From Pelomyxa schiedti (taxonomy: Eukaryota; Evosea; Pelobiontida; Pelomyxidae): a DNA stretch of 37,736 nt. The number at the start of each line of letters is the position of its first letter. Position 1 is the first letter of the stretch. The stretch lies in assembly GCA_020536535.1 (NCBI GenBank), contig JAHLWZ010000928.1, forward strand, positions 1 through 37,736. Direction: 5' to 3'. Both the position numbers and the translations under genes were made by a program. Below the pieces are notes generated by a model that had not been told where the DNA came from, searched no databases, and worked only from the letters and a program-made list of their open reading frames with translations. This document shows positions 19,818 through 32,160 of this stretch, piece by piece.

Positions 19818-22800
19818 TCACAGAAGACCGAAGTTTGGCTCCTCGTCGTCGCCGAACAGGATGTCAACGTAGTTGTTTGCTTCATCCGGCAGTGAGTCGG
19901 CGTCTGTTCTCTGATTCGGCTTCGTCACTCCGGCGTGTGTTGTGGTTGTTGAAGTTGTTGCATCTGCTTCTAGGGATGATGTTGATGTTGCGTGGGCCCC
20001 GGGAAGCTGCTGTTGGGGCGGTGGGGGATTGCGGGGTGATGTCGTCCTTCTGACTTTTGGTTCATCGTGATGCGGTGCTGCTGCTTCTTCTTCATCGTCA
20101 TTGGTTGGGAGTGGAGGGCTCCTTTTTGTGCCGGCAAGTTCCGGCTCGCGTGCATTTTCGTCGCCGCTGCTTATTGATTCAGAGTCGTCGGCCTTTGGTT
20201 CCTCGTCGTATTGTTGCTGGTCATGTGGCGAATTAGAAGGTGCTGTCTCTTCATTAAGGTCGAGTGTATCATCACCATCATCATTCTCCTCATCAGAGGG
20301 CAATGTATGACTTGAGCTTGTAGTAGTGTTATTTATGACGGTTGCAGCTCCTGTTTGTTCCTCTTCTTCCACGGCTTCTGCTTCTGCTATATCTTCCTCT
20401 TCATCGCGGGGGTCATTCCCCTCATCGTCAGTATTGCTTTGTGCCGGAATCGAGTTGTTAAGGGCGATCTTATTACTTGCCGCTGAACCCGCTGGGCTCC
20501 TTGGGAATAGCATCTCTAATTGGTCAAAATACAGAATCTCGTCTCCAAGTTTGCGCACAGCCGACTTGTTGTGAGTAATGTGTTGCCAGGTAGAATTTCC
20601 ACTGAGAGTTTGTAAGTGACCAACAATTATCAGGTGATTCCTTGCACGTGTAATCGCAACGTTGAGTCTTCGGGCAGATTCTGTGAACCCCAGTTTGGTT
20701 GTCCGGACACTTGTTAGTATTATCAGATCTATGAGTGGATGAGAAGAAAAGATCAATTTGAATTTCCTGAAACCTTTTTCAGCACCTTGAAAGGCGTCAA
20801 CAGTTGATACCTGGGTATGGTTTAATGCAATTTATTTCTTAATTTAATATTAGTACCTGAATGAGATCGTAATCGTAAGGTTTGGTAGAGCCATTCCTTG
20901 TTGGTGAGTCTTGTGTTACGCTGTTCACGATGTGCGCGGAGTCTTGTGCTGTACTGTGAGTGGATAAAGATGCTAGTTGTTCAAAAATTCTATCTGCTTG
21001 TGCCTTATCTTTTCAATCGTGTTACAATCGCTTAGATTTGAATAACAAACATAATGCAATAATGCCAATTGATTCTGGTGGCACATCATTTTTAGCGAGC
21101 ATTCGTACAATGTGAACTATAATAGTGGCTTGTATTTGGTAAGTGATGCACATCACAAACAACATAATATACTCTCGTATTTGTTTTGGAAGCTTCCAGA
21201 TTTATCCATTTGTTCCTGCAGGTGGGTTTACCTTCCAATAAAACAGTAGCAAGAGACAGAAGGAATACCGCTCCTCTGTCAGCATTGACAACAAGTAAAG
21301 GGGGAAGGCCTTCAACAAGAGGAGGTCTATCATTGCAGGTTATCCCATCAACGAGCTGGCCATGATAAAAAAGCTCACTGGCTATTCCTGACAGCCATGG
21401 GTGACACTAAAAAGATTAGTTCGGAAATGTTAGAATATTCTACTCTGTATTGTGCCCGGAGCATTATAGGTGTGACCCCTGCATGGGTCATTCGAGTAAA
21501 CAGTGTCTTCGAAAGACCAGCTTAAGGTTATGTATTAAAAGCTTTTTCCTTGTTGAGAAGTGATACAATCATCAGAGGAGTTTCCAAAATTCGATAGTAA
21601 TACAGGCGATAGCTGCATTGGATCTCCAACTGCTATCTGATAATTTTCTTAAAAAGAATTTCCTGTATCTCCCTACCAATTTCTGGCATCCAAAACGTGA
21701 CATGGGTAATAAACTAAGTGGTTCCACCTTGATACGAAGTTGGTCAACTGAACTTTTTGTGGTCACACACCAATTGACTTGACTCATCAAGAATGACAAT
21801 TTCGAATTGCATATTATCAAGTACTTTGAAAGGACAAGCAGCACATGTGGCACCTTGCTCATTTAGTCAGAGAGCCAATGTAATTCTACCCACCAACGAC
21901 ATGAACAGATTTCAGGAGGTCTTGTTTCACTTTATGCCGCAAATTTTTAAGTTCTCTATCAACCTTAACTCAATGTTATTGTTGACTGCCTCAAATAGAA
22001 CATGTTACGCACAGCTTCTTTTTCTGCTCTACTGATGTGGGATTCTTTCTTCCTTTCTTCTAAACGGCGTCTTGCTTGGTTCTCGTCACCGCCAGTAGCT
22101 TCACTGTGTAGGGAATATGGAAGTATCTCCCGAGCAATCTTTTTCACATTCCCAACACGGATGAAATCGGTAAAGTCAAGCTGTAGTAGCGCCCCCATCA
22201 CTCTGTCAACTGTCCCATTAAGTTTACGCAGTGATAATAGTATAGCAGAACCAGCAGTGTTGGTGGATGCGGCTATTAAGAGATGACTATCGGCTCCTTT
22301 AGTGTGTTCGAGTATTTGATTCATGAAAACGACAATCACCTGGAGCAGGAGGGAAGTGCATGGAGAAAATTTGAATAGAGATACATACAGCAATAAGGAA
22401 GCTCTAGATAGCGAGTGAGAAGTTTGGAAACTAGACTGGTCATGCGTGTTACCTTTCCAGCACCAAATACTCCATGGACTAATATACAGGGATTGCTGCA
22501 TCGACCTTCACCAAACCATGAAGTGCATTCCATCAGTACCCTTTAAAAAAATAAACATCTGTGATGAATGGGGGACTATAACCTAGTTTGGTCCTCATTT
22601 AGGTTATACTTTATAGCTGTCTCCTTGGCAAGGGCCAAAATCTCTGTGGTGGAGAGATCCACGTGTATTGGTTCTGTGTCTTTGGAGGATAACGGTGCGA
22701 CAGGATGTGTACCGAGAAGCCTATTGATTATTGGTGGCGGACTGGTGGTTAATTTGTGAAGAGTTTCTACAAATAAAGCATTAGTAACCACAGAAATTAT

Positions 22801-25230
22801 TTGGAGTACCAAGCATTGCCATCTCCGTCGAAGTATTCATGGCATGTATTGCATGCACTAAAAGGCACATAACGGTAAGTGCGCTACAAGGTATGTATAT
22901 AATGAACCAGTGGTGCCAAGCTTTAGTAAGCCCTGGGAGTTTTCATCTAGCAACTTGATCTGGGAATACTTGTTAAAGAGTCCCTTGGTGAAAGGTAGAA
23001 GTAGCACCTCTAGGTGTCCAGCATTTGTGGGCCCGTGGAAAGCGCTTTTTGCAAGGAACGTCTGAGCACTTATAAATGACGGAGAGGTGGATATAATCCA
23101 AATGTCATCTGCCGTAGGTTGGCTTGTAAATTTGGAGTAGCAGTCAAACCTTTCATATATGCAGATGCAGGCTCCAGGTTTTTCAAAGTCAGAAAAAGGG
23201 ATTTTTTGGCTGGAGTGATGTTATTACGATGTTTGGCAAATTTGCCACCTCTCTTATGTTCAGTGGAAGTGGATGTAGTTCTGGCATTTTGTTAGAACTT
23301 CACATGATGGTAAGGGCAACTTGGAAACTAATTCCACGTTGAAGTAGACATGGACCCCCTGCTGCCTGAAGAGAACCTGACTCTCATAAGAGGGAGTTAT
23401 CTCTGGATGCTTCAACAGCACAGAAGCTGATGTTCCACCCTTAGGCGGTTCCAGCCAACGCCAACAGCCTTAAATTTTTTATTGTTACAAGTCAATACGC
23501 ACTGATTACAGACCTTTTGGGCATTTGTAGAATAGTCTCCCTTTATTTGGTCCATCTTTGTTGACTGTGTAGAGTTTCTCACCATGCGGGCAACCTTTCC
23601 CTAAATGGGGCATTGAAAGTTAATGTCAGATCGCTCATATTCATTTACCCTTATTTGCTAGGCTTGGAGCAACCAGATCGCATGCAGAGTAAAACCTTTA
23701 GAAGGTTTACAATACACCTTGTTAAATGACTTACTTCTCTGCAATTTGTTTCATCAGAAGTGCGAGTTCCATAACTAAGGCTTGTGAAAAACCTGAAAAC
23801 AATATGAGGAGACACATGGTAGAGAATCTATGAAACATTTCGAGTATTGAGAAGCGGAGTTAAATGTATCAGGAATTTCAATGCTAACTGTGGACTTCTG
23901 TCTGGATTCTTCAAGAGTTGGGAATCGTAACCCTGAAGTGCTGTTATGACTGTGAGCTTGAGGTTTTCTTTTTTTGCATAAAAATCATTCCAGACTTGAT
24001 GGGAGGCTCTTTTGAGAAGGGTGTCTGAAAGCTTCTGTTTTCATGAGGCTTGGGCGATGTCAAGGAGGAAGATTTTACAAAGGGTAGTGCAAATTTGTTT
24101 GTGGATTGCTGTGTGACTTTTGTTTGTGTTGGGATCGTGCCTGATGTGCAACGCTGACCACAATTTGTTGGTGCTGGTAAAACAACAGGGGGATTGGTGT
24201 TTGTTTTGGTGGCCTTTTCCCCCTTGAGCAGGGAGAGAATATCAGAGACTGCAAAAAAGAAAACCCTTACCAAGCTGGTAGAAGGTAAGGAAATAACCTG
24301 AACGGTGGTTCTCTATTGTCTTTATTGGAGTAATAGGGTCATTTACATCACTTGTATTTTCGAAATCTGCACTAAGGGGTGCAACTGGCAACTGTTGCTC
24401 GGTGGGAATATGTTGTGACAGGTTGGGAGCAGGATGTTTTGCCGGAGGGTTAAACTGATTGCTTGCACTGGATGAAGACGCTTTTGTGTTGAGTGTGGAA
24501 GTCTTTAGAGTTGTTTGTGTTTTTGTTGTGACTCGAGATGTACTGGAGGTTTCAGGTGCATTCATTGAGGCGGGAGCTTTGTCAGTGCGAAATGGTGTTT
24601 TAAACTGTGAACATTATGGGTAGGAATCAAAAAACCAACATACACACAGGAACTTTATACAAAGAGGAAACTTTAGGAAGCTGTGCTGCTACATAACTGA
24701 GTTAGAGATTTTTTTGCAAAAATAACAGACGTAAGGTTGGCACAGATTTGGTTGAACAGCTTGTAATAGTGGAAGCAGCAGTGGGCAAAGTGGGTTGTGG
24801 TGCTGTTGTAAACACTTCTTCATCAATTGAGACAACCCACCGTTCAAGTGTAATTTCTCCACCAACCTCCACAGGGCGGGACATGAATTCGCTGTAAAAT
24901 AGTAAAGAATCATAGAATATTGTGAGGTTAAATATTTCTAGCCATATCAATTAAAAAATGAATTTAACAAGGAAAAACAGCAGTAAGAATAAAGAAACAT
25001 TTGAGTCCCAATTTGACCCACCTGTCCAACACTGTGCCCTGTTGTCGTAAGTCAAAATTAATAAGGGAGCAAGGGAGGGGCTATGTTACGTTGAAATCTC
25101 GCAGAGTGACTTTCTTGTTGTCTGGATTAAATACAAGTGTGCCATCCATGTACTTTCTTTGTTTGATGGGTTTGGCATATGTCACGTTAAATCGCCTGAC
25201 ATTCGTCGCCACGCTGGCAGGCTTCGACAT
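19818..25230 (-). CDS. ZGRF1: ZGRF1-type protein: DUF2439, GRF zinc finger and superfamily 1 helicase
   Basis: ZGRF1 is a 5'-3' DNA helicase that supports homologous recombination and crosslink repair; its N-terminal domain is shared with yeast Mte1. The start at 25230 reads MSKPASVATNVRRFNVTYAK, then QRKYMDGTLVFNP, LRQQGTVLDR and VGGEITLERWVVS (DUF2439, to ~24800). A Ser/Thr/Pro-rich linker follows. The GRF finger (~23620-23430) has CPHGEKLYTVNKDGPNKGR, FYKCPK and, after an intron, GCWRWLEPPKGG. A middle region has FHGPTNAGHLEVLLLPFTKG (~23030). Helicase motifs: ILVHGVFGAGK (Walker A, ~22490-22455) spliced to SFLIAV, DFTDFIRVGNVKKIA with ILPYSLHS, FEIVILDESS (motif II, ~21790), SLLPMSRFGCQKLV, and RRLNVAITRARNHLIIVG (motif VI, ~20670). 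After that comes an acidic ~230-residue tail ending NYVDILFGDDEEPNFGLL. Many short introns. The gene is divergent from the HECT ligase gene. The tail is not one I know from animal ZGRF1. Confidence 0.87.
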
Positions 25231-25514
25231 CCAGCAGGCAAAACAACACGAAATTAAATCTCTTACTCTACAGGTGATTGGTGCTGTGTATTCTCCGCAA
25301 CACAACACCTCCTTGCCCTGCTGGAACTCCCGCAGCATTCTTCTCAGTGAGTCCTCACAGGGAGATTGAGAATCTGCAATCATCTCAAAGGAATGGGCAA
25401 TTACAGCAATTCGCTTCTCGTGTTTATTGTGTGTACGGTAGTTGCCTGCTCGGCCGTGTGAGTCGGTTTTTGTTTTTTTTCCCCTCTGTTGGAGTAAGAG
25501 GCACGGCAAGACAA
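25231..25514. promoter_or_regulatory. divergent promoter shared by ZGRF1 and the HECT ligase gene
   Basis: The two start codons face away from each other across 284 bases. No TATA box is evident. Minus-strand frames that continue across it lack family similarity, so the ZGRF1 start at 25230 seems right. Confidence 0.5.
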
Positions 25515-28245
25515 ATGTTATTTCCTGGTGAAACACAAAGACGTGGCCCGCAGGCCACGAGATCCACTTTAACGCGGGCGGAACTGCTGGAGCGTGCACA
25601 GGTATCGCTTGTAACTCACACTCACACGATCTACGAGATTTTTCTATCGCTGTTGTCATTCCTAACTTGAGAAACAGAGGGAGAGGGAACAGCGAGAAAC
25701 GCAAAGAATGAAGGCGACCTTGGCTTTATCGATTGAAGCATGTGCACGAGCGTGTGTCCCTCTTTCTCGATTTTCTTTCTCTGACCGCGAGGATCTATCT
25801 CTCATACAGGAAATTATCCAGGATAAAAGTCCAAAGAAATGTGTTGGCAGGTGTGAATTTTTGTTCACTCAAACTCAGTTTTGTCTCACGCAGTACTTTG
25901 AAAAGACTTTGATTGTGTGGCATCAGCATCTTCACCACCAACCACAAAGGAAGCCATGGAAGAATTGCTATGCAAGCTGCTATTTGGTCTGAAGTCAACA
26001 GTGTTTGGCTCTCACACATATCCACTCTCACCGAGGAACGCTCTCCGCGTGATTTCATTAGCAAGGCTACTGGCCTTGTGCTTCAAAAGGAAGGGTAATA
26101 TTTCCCTCCTCAGCAACAAGCACCGTATCTCAAGTGAGTGCATCCTTCAGACACAGAAAATGCATTGCTATTGATGACATCTTCTGAGTTGAACGACTCC
26201 TCTTTTTTTCGTCATTTCCGCTGGTTTACTCTGTTATGTAGCAGGGTTCTTCCAGAAGTAGCGTATGTCCCTTGAATTTTTACTGCATTCAAGCAGCCCA
26301 TTAAAAGTTGTCACTTTTTAACATTCATTAGCCTTTCAGCTACAGAACCTGTTATCAAGCTCCCTTTGTGGATTATTGAGTTTTGTACTATTCCACACAA
26401 TGTGAGCAAACTGCTTCTCGAGATTTCTTCCCCACACGACACTGAGTTGCGGGACATTAATCAGAATGATTGTACCGAACCTTGCAACACTCATTTCAAT
26501 GCAATGACCATAGAACCTGGGCACAGTGCATCTTTGAGTCTTAGCTGCAGTGATAACGTCATAGCAAAAGCACAAACAATATGCTCTGATTTGTCACTGT
26601 TTCTCATAGAAAAAGGCCTTTTAGTTGACATGCGCTTGTATTATGCCGCACTTGTGAGTGATGAAAGCCTCCCTAAGCACGCCCCTGTACTGATGCCTTG
26701 TGTTATCAGGTTTCCACTGGAAGCTCGAATACTGCACATTCTGTCTCATCAAGAATTGTAAATATTGTGGCCAGATTGATTTTGGAGGATTGGTCACCTC
26801 CGGCCGTAAAACAAACTGCCTCCTCTAACTTTTTTTGGTCCTTTTTTGCAATGATTAAGGTGTGATCCTTTTTTCGTACTTAAATACCTAAAATACTTCA
26901 GTTAGATTCCCTTCCACCTTCAGTTCAACCTGTTGTCATATCTTGTGTAATGAATTCCTGGGAGTTGATTGTAGCTTCAGCTCAGCAGTCTAATCTTCTC
27001 CACGAAAATGTAGTCCTGCTTCTTATTGACCTGCATATCTTACAAAAACAGGTTAGCCCTTCAAGCAGTGCCAATTTTTTGGTGGAGAATTTGATACGTA
27101 TTGTACCAGAAGTTGTTGTAAAATTCAGTTACAGGGCAATCAACTTCATGCCATTTCTGTTGCAACGCATCCCAGATTCAGGTATGATAAAGGAGAGAGT
27201 TTTCTCAGTTTTCTCATCTAATGTAAGGGAATCAAACTCTGCCATCTGCGTTGGCCAATGCCATCAAAGAGAAGTGGGATCAATCTGTCATCATCCAAAT
27301 AGCTCATCTTGTTGATGGGGTATTTAATTTGAGTTTTAAGTAGTTCTAATCCCAAATATACGAACAGTATGATGAAAATTCTCCCATTCCCGCTGCGTTG
27401 TATGACATTTGTAGACTATTTTGCCTTTTGACAGATTCCAGGTGAGCTTCCTCCCCTCATTGTCTTGTAAATTCATCGACTTTAGTGAGCTTACTGGGTT
27501 TCAAAACACATTCTTAAATGCCTTGGCAACATCAACCAAATTGCCATGCCTACTGTGGTCCATCATACGTGAATCAAACTATATAGCAAATTTGTTTCGT
27601 CAATACACCGGAAGAAGTAAGAGGAAGGGGATTGTGGTAATGAATTTTGACCTGTCCAACAGTTTCCAATAATAACCTCAGAGTTGTTCATCTTTGGCTT
27701 AAACTCTATTCATGGGTGAGATAACTTCATTCAATGAGCCACTGCTCTGACTGTTTTATCCCTTGTCAAGGTACTAAGGATAATTGACGATGAAGAGTTC
27801 TCCAAAGATAAACTAGTGAGACAAGAAGAAGTTCCTCACTTAGTCACAGCATTGAAAGTATGCCTGACAGCCACTGCACATACTTCTCTCAAAAACAAAA
27901 ATATTCTTAAAAAGAATGCTGCATGCTTGTTGTACTCCGCAGATAAACTTTATTTACACCTAGAAGAACTCAAAGGGCCCATCACTGTTGTACTAAGGCA
28001 ACTTTATGACCGGAAGTATGCCTACTCTTGCAGTATTCTTGTTATTTACACAATTTTGCAAAAGTTGCCGGCTGAAATTCTGTGACCCACAACTATGGGA
28101 GGCTCCATCTGGGCTTTCATTCAGTCCCAACATTCTCTCCACAATTCCGTTTGTGCTTCCTTTCAATAGAAGAGTCAAGCTTTTTGAAGACACTTTAGAG
28201 GAGGAAAAAGCCTCAAGGTGGCTTTTCTTCAAATTTTCTTTCTTT

Positions 28246-28287
<42 letters not shown>

Positions 28288-30045
28288 CTTTTTTTTTTTT
28301 TCACCTCCCAAAAAAAGTGGAAGAGCCCATCCAGAAAATACCCGTCACGTGGTGATAAGAAGAAATTACCTTGTGGATGATGCTTTTTCAAACTTGAATC
28401 CCCTTGGTAGTTACTTTTCTTTTTATTCAGTAGTAAGTAAAAGTTTATTACAGGTCCTCTCCTGAAAGGCCTGATTAGGATAGAGTATATAAATGAGAAT
28501 GGCCTTCCCGAGGTTTTTTCACCCCAAAGACATTGCACCACACCAACTTCACAACCGATTCCAATAAATAAACAAGTTTCCCTTGTGTAACAATGGTCTT
28601 AGGCAGGAATCGACGGTGGAGGTCTCACGAAAGATTTTCTGACCAAGTAATATATTTCACCAAATTTATGTCCCATTTAATGAGCACGCAAAACCATCAG
28701 ATTAGCGTCAGCAGCATTTGACCCAAGATACGGCTTGTTTCAAGTATAAAAAACCTTTTATTCCTTTCCTGGTTTTGACTCCTACAAGGCAAGTTGTGTG
28801 GATAGAGCTCTGTACCCGAGTACTATTGAGCAATCAGGTGCTTTTGACCCTGTTTAACACTCCAACTTAACTCCAGCAGAATCCAGGCTCAATCACTTCA
28901 AGTTCCTTGGGCGAATTCTTGGCAAATGTTTGTACGAAAGAATTTTGATAGATTTACCAATATCCAAATTTTTCCTTGCTAAAATCCTGGGCAAAGAGCA
29001 TTTCGGTACTTTTTTAATGGCATCCATTGTTTCTAAAACTTGTTTTTCCACAAAGGGTCACCACTGAATGATTTATCACTTGTGGATCAACAGTTTTATA
29101 AAAACCTGAAGTCTCTGAAGTACATAAGTGATGTGGAGTCTCTAAACCTTAACTTCGTTGTGGTTGAAAACAGTTTAAATGGTAAGAGCCTGCCTCTGAC
29201 TTGCACAACAAAACGTTATTCACTCACGAAATTAAAATTAAATTTGTAGATGTAGATGAATGTAAAATAACAGAACTCGTTCCCAATGGAACGAATATGA
29301 TTGTGACAAACGAGAACAAAGAGCGATATGTATGTGTGATGCCACCCAGATTAGACTGTCTCATTCTCTTCCCCAGATACATCTTCTTGCGGATTATATT
29401 GTAAACTTACGAATAAAGAAAGAATCAGCAGCTTTTCTTGCTGGCCTCAATGACTTGATTCACCCTGGTAAAAATAATGATTTTGTATGAAATAGGAATT
29501 GATCTCAACACAAACATCAATACCACCAAGAGTGGCTCTACCTGTTTAATGAAGAGGAACTGCAACTTCTTATCAGTGGATCACCACTTGGCATTGACAT
29601 TCTTGATTGGAGATCACATACCAAGGCAATTTTGTGTAATTTCCTCAGTTTAAAACTTACTCCTTGGCAGTATGCCGGTGTGTACCACGACTCCCATCCG
29701 GTCATAAACTGGTTTTGGGAGTGCGTGGCCTCAATGGGACCAAAGGAGCAAGCTGATCTTCTCACTTTCTCAACAGGCTGCCCGCGGGTTTGTATAAAAT
29801 CCCGTTCATTCCTGCACGCCCCCTAACATTACCATTTCCAGCCACCACTGCTTGGGTTCGGGCACCTTCAACCGTCGTATTGCATACAGTCCACAGTGAG
29901 CACCGGAATGGAGGCGGACATACATCTTCCCACAGCCTCCACGTGCATGAACTTACTGAAACTGCCGCAGTTCTCCAGCCCCGACACCCTGAAACAAAAA
30001 GTACTGTATGCCGTGCAAGCTGGCGCTGGTTTTGAGCTCAGCTGA
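25515..30045 (+). CDS. HECT-type E3 ubiquitin ligase of the UBE3B/UBE3C/UPL6-UPL7 group
   Basis: The enzyme accepts ubiquitin from an E2 on a catalytic cysteine and passes it to a substrate. The start at 25515 gives MLFPGETQRRGPQATRSTLT, joined to EREQRETQRMKATLA, which resembles the N-termini of UBE3C and plant UPL7. Middle exons (~25880-27990) are helical and poorly conserved. LYDRK and FCDPQLWE (~28000-28100) open the HECT-proximal part. HECT segments in order: HVVIRRNYLVDDAFSNLNPL, LKGLIRIEYINENGLPE, AGIDGGGLTKDFLT, SAAFDPRYGLFQ, FKFLGRILGKCLYERILIDL, LVDQQFYKNLKSLK, MIVTNENKERY, NEEELQLLISGSPLGIDIL, YAGVYHDSHPVINWFWE, PPLLGFGHLQP, then LPTASTCMNLLKLPQFSSP with the active cysteine codon at 29944. 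It ends AGAGFELS. Introns are short; one carries a long poly-T, another is of GC-AG type. The HECT domain looks complete. Confidence 0.9.
28248..28301 (+). repeat. poly-T tract in an intron of the HECT gene
   Basis: T40, one C, then T13. The intron runs from a GT at 28218 to an AG at 28324, joining EKAS-R to AHPENTRHVV in frame. The tract may serve as an extended pyrimidine tract. Its length is prone to assembly error. Confidence 0.85.
29626..29670 (+). other. 45-nt GC-AG intron in the HECT domain
   Basis: The exon ends ACCAAG, the intron opens GCAATT and closes TTGGCAG before TATGCCGGTG. Its length is a multiple of three and it holds no stop, so reading through would insert 15 residues (from AILCNF). 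The HECT family has none at this place: SHTK runs straight into YAGVYHDSHP. Confidence 0.65.
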
Positions 30046-30544
30046 GAAGCTCAAGAACACACAGGGAAGCCGCAGTTCATCAAACAAACAGCCAACTGGT
30101 TAGATAAGCACAAAACGGCGTATGATCGATTTTCAGGCGGGTGATCTTTTTTTGAGTCCTCTGTGATTGTCCTTTTTCCAAAATACGAATTATTTTGTCC
30201 TCTTAACTTTCTTTGGTGTTGATTTGCCTGGTAGTGGTGTGGTTCTTTGAAGGGCCAATGAGAGGAAAAACTCAAGTTTTCTTGAGAAAGTTAAACAGAG
30301 TTGAGTCTACAATTACGAATGAATCACATTTCAAAACGTTCAAATCATGGAGAACCCAGTCTTGTGGACAAGCCACACTAGTCCAGAATTCCCTTATTTG
30401 GACCAGCCGGGCTAGTCATTCTTTCTCCCGCGGCCGAGGCACCGTGCAATGCTGAGCTAAGCCACATTAAGAGAGTTTCTTGTAGTTGCACTTTTTCTTC
30501 TTTATTCTCAAACCGCGCCTCCAGTCCCCAACAGTGAAGTTCAG
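30046..30544. other. intergenic region, no gene recognised
   Basis: The gap follows the HECT stop. No coding region or RNA gene could be supported. A short A-box-like TAGCTCAG on the minus strand near 30462 has no matching B box. Confidence 0.45.
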
Positions 30545-30811
30545 TGCCTGGCCAATCCTGTTGGACTCCAATCCACGAAAGCAGCCAAGTGGCTCATCAA
30601 CCAACACGTCACACTTGTCAACAACGCAATTCTATTCAAGCTTATAACGCGGGGTCAAGGGAACTGTGCAGAGTGGTACATCAACAAGTTCCACATGAGG
30701 CACCTTCTTCATCGCTCTTTCTCACATCGCACCTGGTTAAAGAGAGGTTCCTTCCACTGGTGTGTAAATAATTGCCATGAAGGGGTTCCCATTTCTACTG
30801 ACCACAGATGA
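30545..30811 (+). pseudogene. ankyrin-repeat-like fragment
   Basis: The plus-strand frame reads LANPVGLQSTKAAKWLINQH, AILFKLITRGQGNCAEW, and INKFHMRHLLHRSFSHRTW, then stops at 30809. KAAKWLINQH and NCAEWYINKF resemble the second helices of two divergent ankyrin units. There is no start codon in frame and no recognisable upstream ankyrin exon, so a truncated copy is likely. It ends against the WD-like gene B, which mirrors the arrangement at the left of the window. Confidence 0.5.
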
Positions 30812-30861
30812 CATCTTGCACGCCATCATTTCTTCAACTCCTGAATCTCGTAGCGAGGAAA

Positions 30862-32160
30862 ATGATGAGTGTCACAGCACAGTCACAATTCATGGCTCTG
30901 TTGATGGCATCGCACCCTCGTTGCGGTGCGAATTCTACTATGTTTCTGTACTCATCATCACGAAACTTGGTTGTTTGCGACACCACCATCACCACATCGA
31001 CGGTTTCGCCATCTCCCGAGACGACCACGACAGTTCTTGTTGGCAAGGGGAACCGCGATTATGGGATGGAGCGTGGTTTCGTGGTGTCGGTTGCGCGCGT
31101 TGTGTGGTCCTACGTCATCGAATTTGGGCCCGTGGTGAAAATCATTGCGACTGCCCGAGGATCGAACTTCCACGTGTGCGTGTCACCTCTGCTCATGTCA
31201 TTGATCAGGCCGCCGGAATTCCCAGACTACGTGAATGGGGTATGGCTGGATCCCAACAGGATTCTAGTGACGAAAACCAAGTACTCCGAAGAGTGTGGAT
31301 TGGTGCATGAGGTTCGCATCAAAAGCCTCACGCCCAAGTCGAAGGTGTGCCTGTTGAGGCAAACGAGGGACTCTGTCCAGTGGTGTGCAAACAAAAAGTG
31401 GATTGTGCTGCATGGAAAAAGTTCTGGTGATACCAGTGGGTCTGATGTGACCATCCTGGCAACTCCCAAACCAGGGCAGCATCATGAAACCACCGCTGTG
31501 ACAGTGCCGATTGGTGGTTCTCTGATGAATAGAGGCCGTCCCGCTGGTGTCAGGATGTGGTTTGGGCTGTTCGATCTCAAGGTTTTTTTTATGGCCCTTA
31601 CTTGGGTGCACCATGAAAGGGATGCAATGTGGTTGGTGGTAGATGTTGAGAAGACCTATTCATCACAGAGCCTCTGTGTTATATCTTCAACAACATGGGA
31701 ATTTACTGGTGATTATCTTGACAAAGCCTTTACACTCAAATTACGAGAAGGGGCGTTGTGCATGATCTTCCTGGCCAATTTCTATTTTACCAACGATGCT
31801 GTCTATCGAGTCATGGAAAAGTCTGGAAACTGGGAGAAACTAAGGACAAAGATCCCGGCGCATTACTCTCTTTTAGTATCACAGCTCAACCAGTCCCTGT
31901 TCTGTATTTCCACAACCTCTGCAAGTTCTTTTTCTGAAATCTGGGACTGCAACAACCTGGCAGACCCAATCAAGGTAATCACTTTCGGTGATGATGGAGT
32001 CACTGGAATAGTTGGCGCAACAGCCTGCGGGTTTCTGATACAGTTACACGGATCCTATTTAAGAATGATTGATGCTTCCTCAGGCTGTTGTGTTCTCCAA
32101 ATGACACAGGACAGCGAGTATGAACTAAGGTTCTATGGAGTTTCTTCTGTTGCAGATTAG
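30862..32160 (+). CDS. WD-like repeat family protein B
   Basis: The single long exon encodes MMSVTAQSQFMALLMASHPR then CGANS, VARVVWSYVIEFGPVV, VCVSPLLMSLIRPP, a middle with WLDPNRILVTKTKYSEE, WCANKKWIVLHG and LFDLKVFFMALTWVH, and near the end HYSLLVSQLNQSLFCIS and IWDCNNLADPIK. The same landmarks recur in genes A (1243) and C (32386). The frame is open from an ATG at 30808, but that one overlaps the ankyrin-like fragment, and the ATG at 30862 sits just before the conserved start, so I prefer it. Repeated W-x-x-tryptophan/aspartate turns suggest a beta-propeller-like fold, which is an inference. Function unknown. Confidence 0.75.
   Translation: MMSVTAQSQFMALLMASHPRCGANSTMFLYSSSRNLVVCDTTITTSTVSPSPETTTTVLVGKGNRDYGMERGFVVSVARVVWSYVIEFGPVVKIIATARGSNFHVCVSPLLMSLIRPPEFPDYVNGVWLDPNRILVTKTKYSEECGLVHEVRIKSLTPKSKVCLLRQTRDSVQWCANKKWIVLHGKSSGDTSGSDVTILATPKPGQHHETTAVTVPIGGSLMNRGRPAGVRMWFGLFDLKVFFMALTWVHHERDAMWLVVDVEKTYSSQSLCVISSTTWEFTGDYLDKAFTLKLREGALCMIFLANFYFTNDAVYRVMEKSGNWEKLRTKIPAHYSLLVSQLNQSLFCISTTSASSFSEIWDCNNLADPIKVITFGDDGVTGIVGATACGFLIQLHGSYLRMIDASSGCCVLQMTQDSEYELRFYGVSSVAD

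Noticed and set aside
27993-28541. Minus-strand lysine-rich frame of ~180 codons
   Set aside because: It is created by the poly-T tract in a HECT-gene intron and overlaps conserved HECT exons on the other strand.
30370-30475. Possible tRNA on the minus strand (TAGCTCAG A-box-like)
   Set aside because: No GGTTCGAATCC-type B box and no cloverleaf could be formed by eye.
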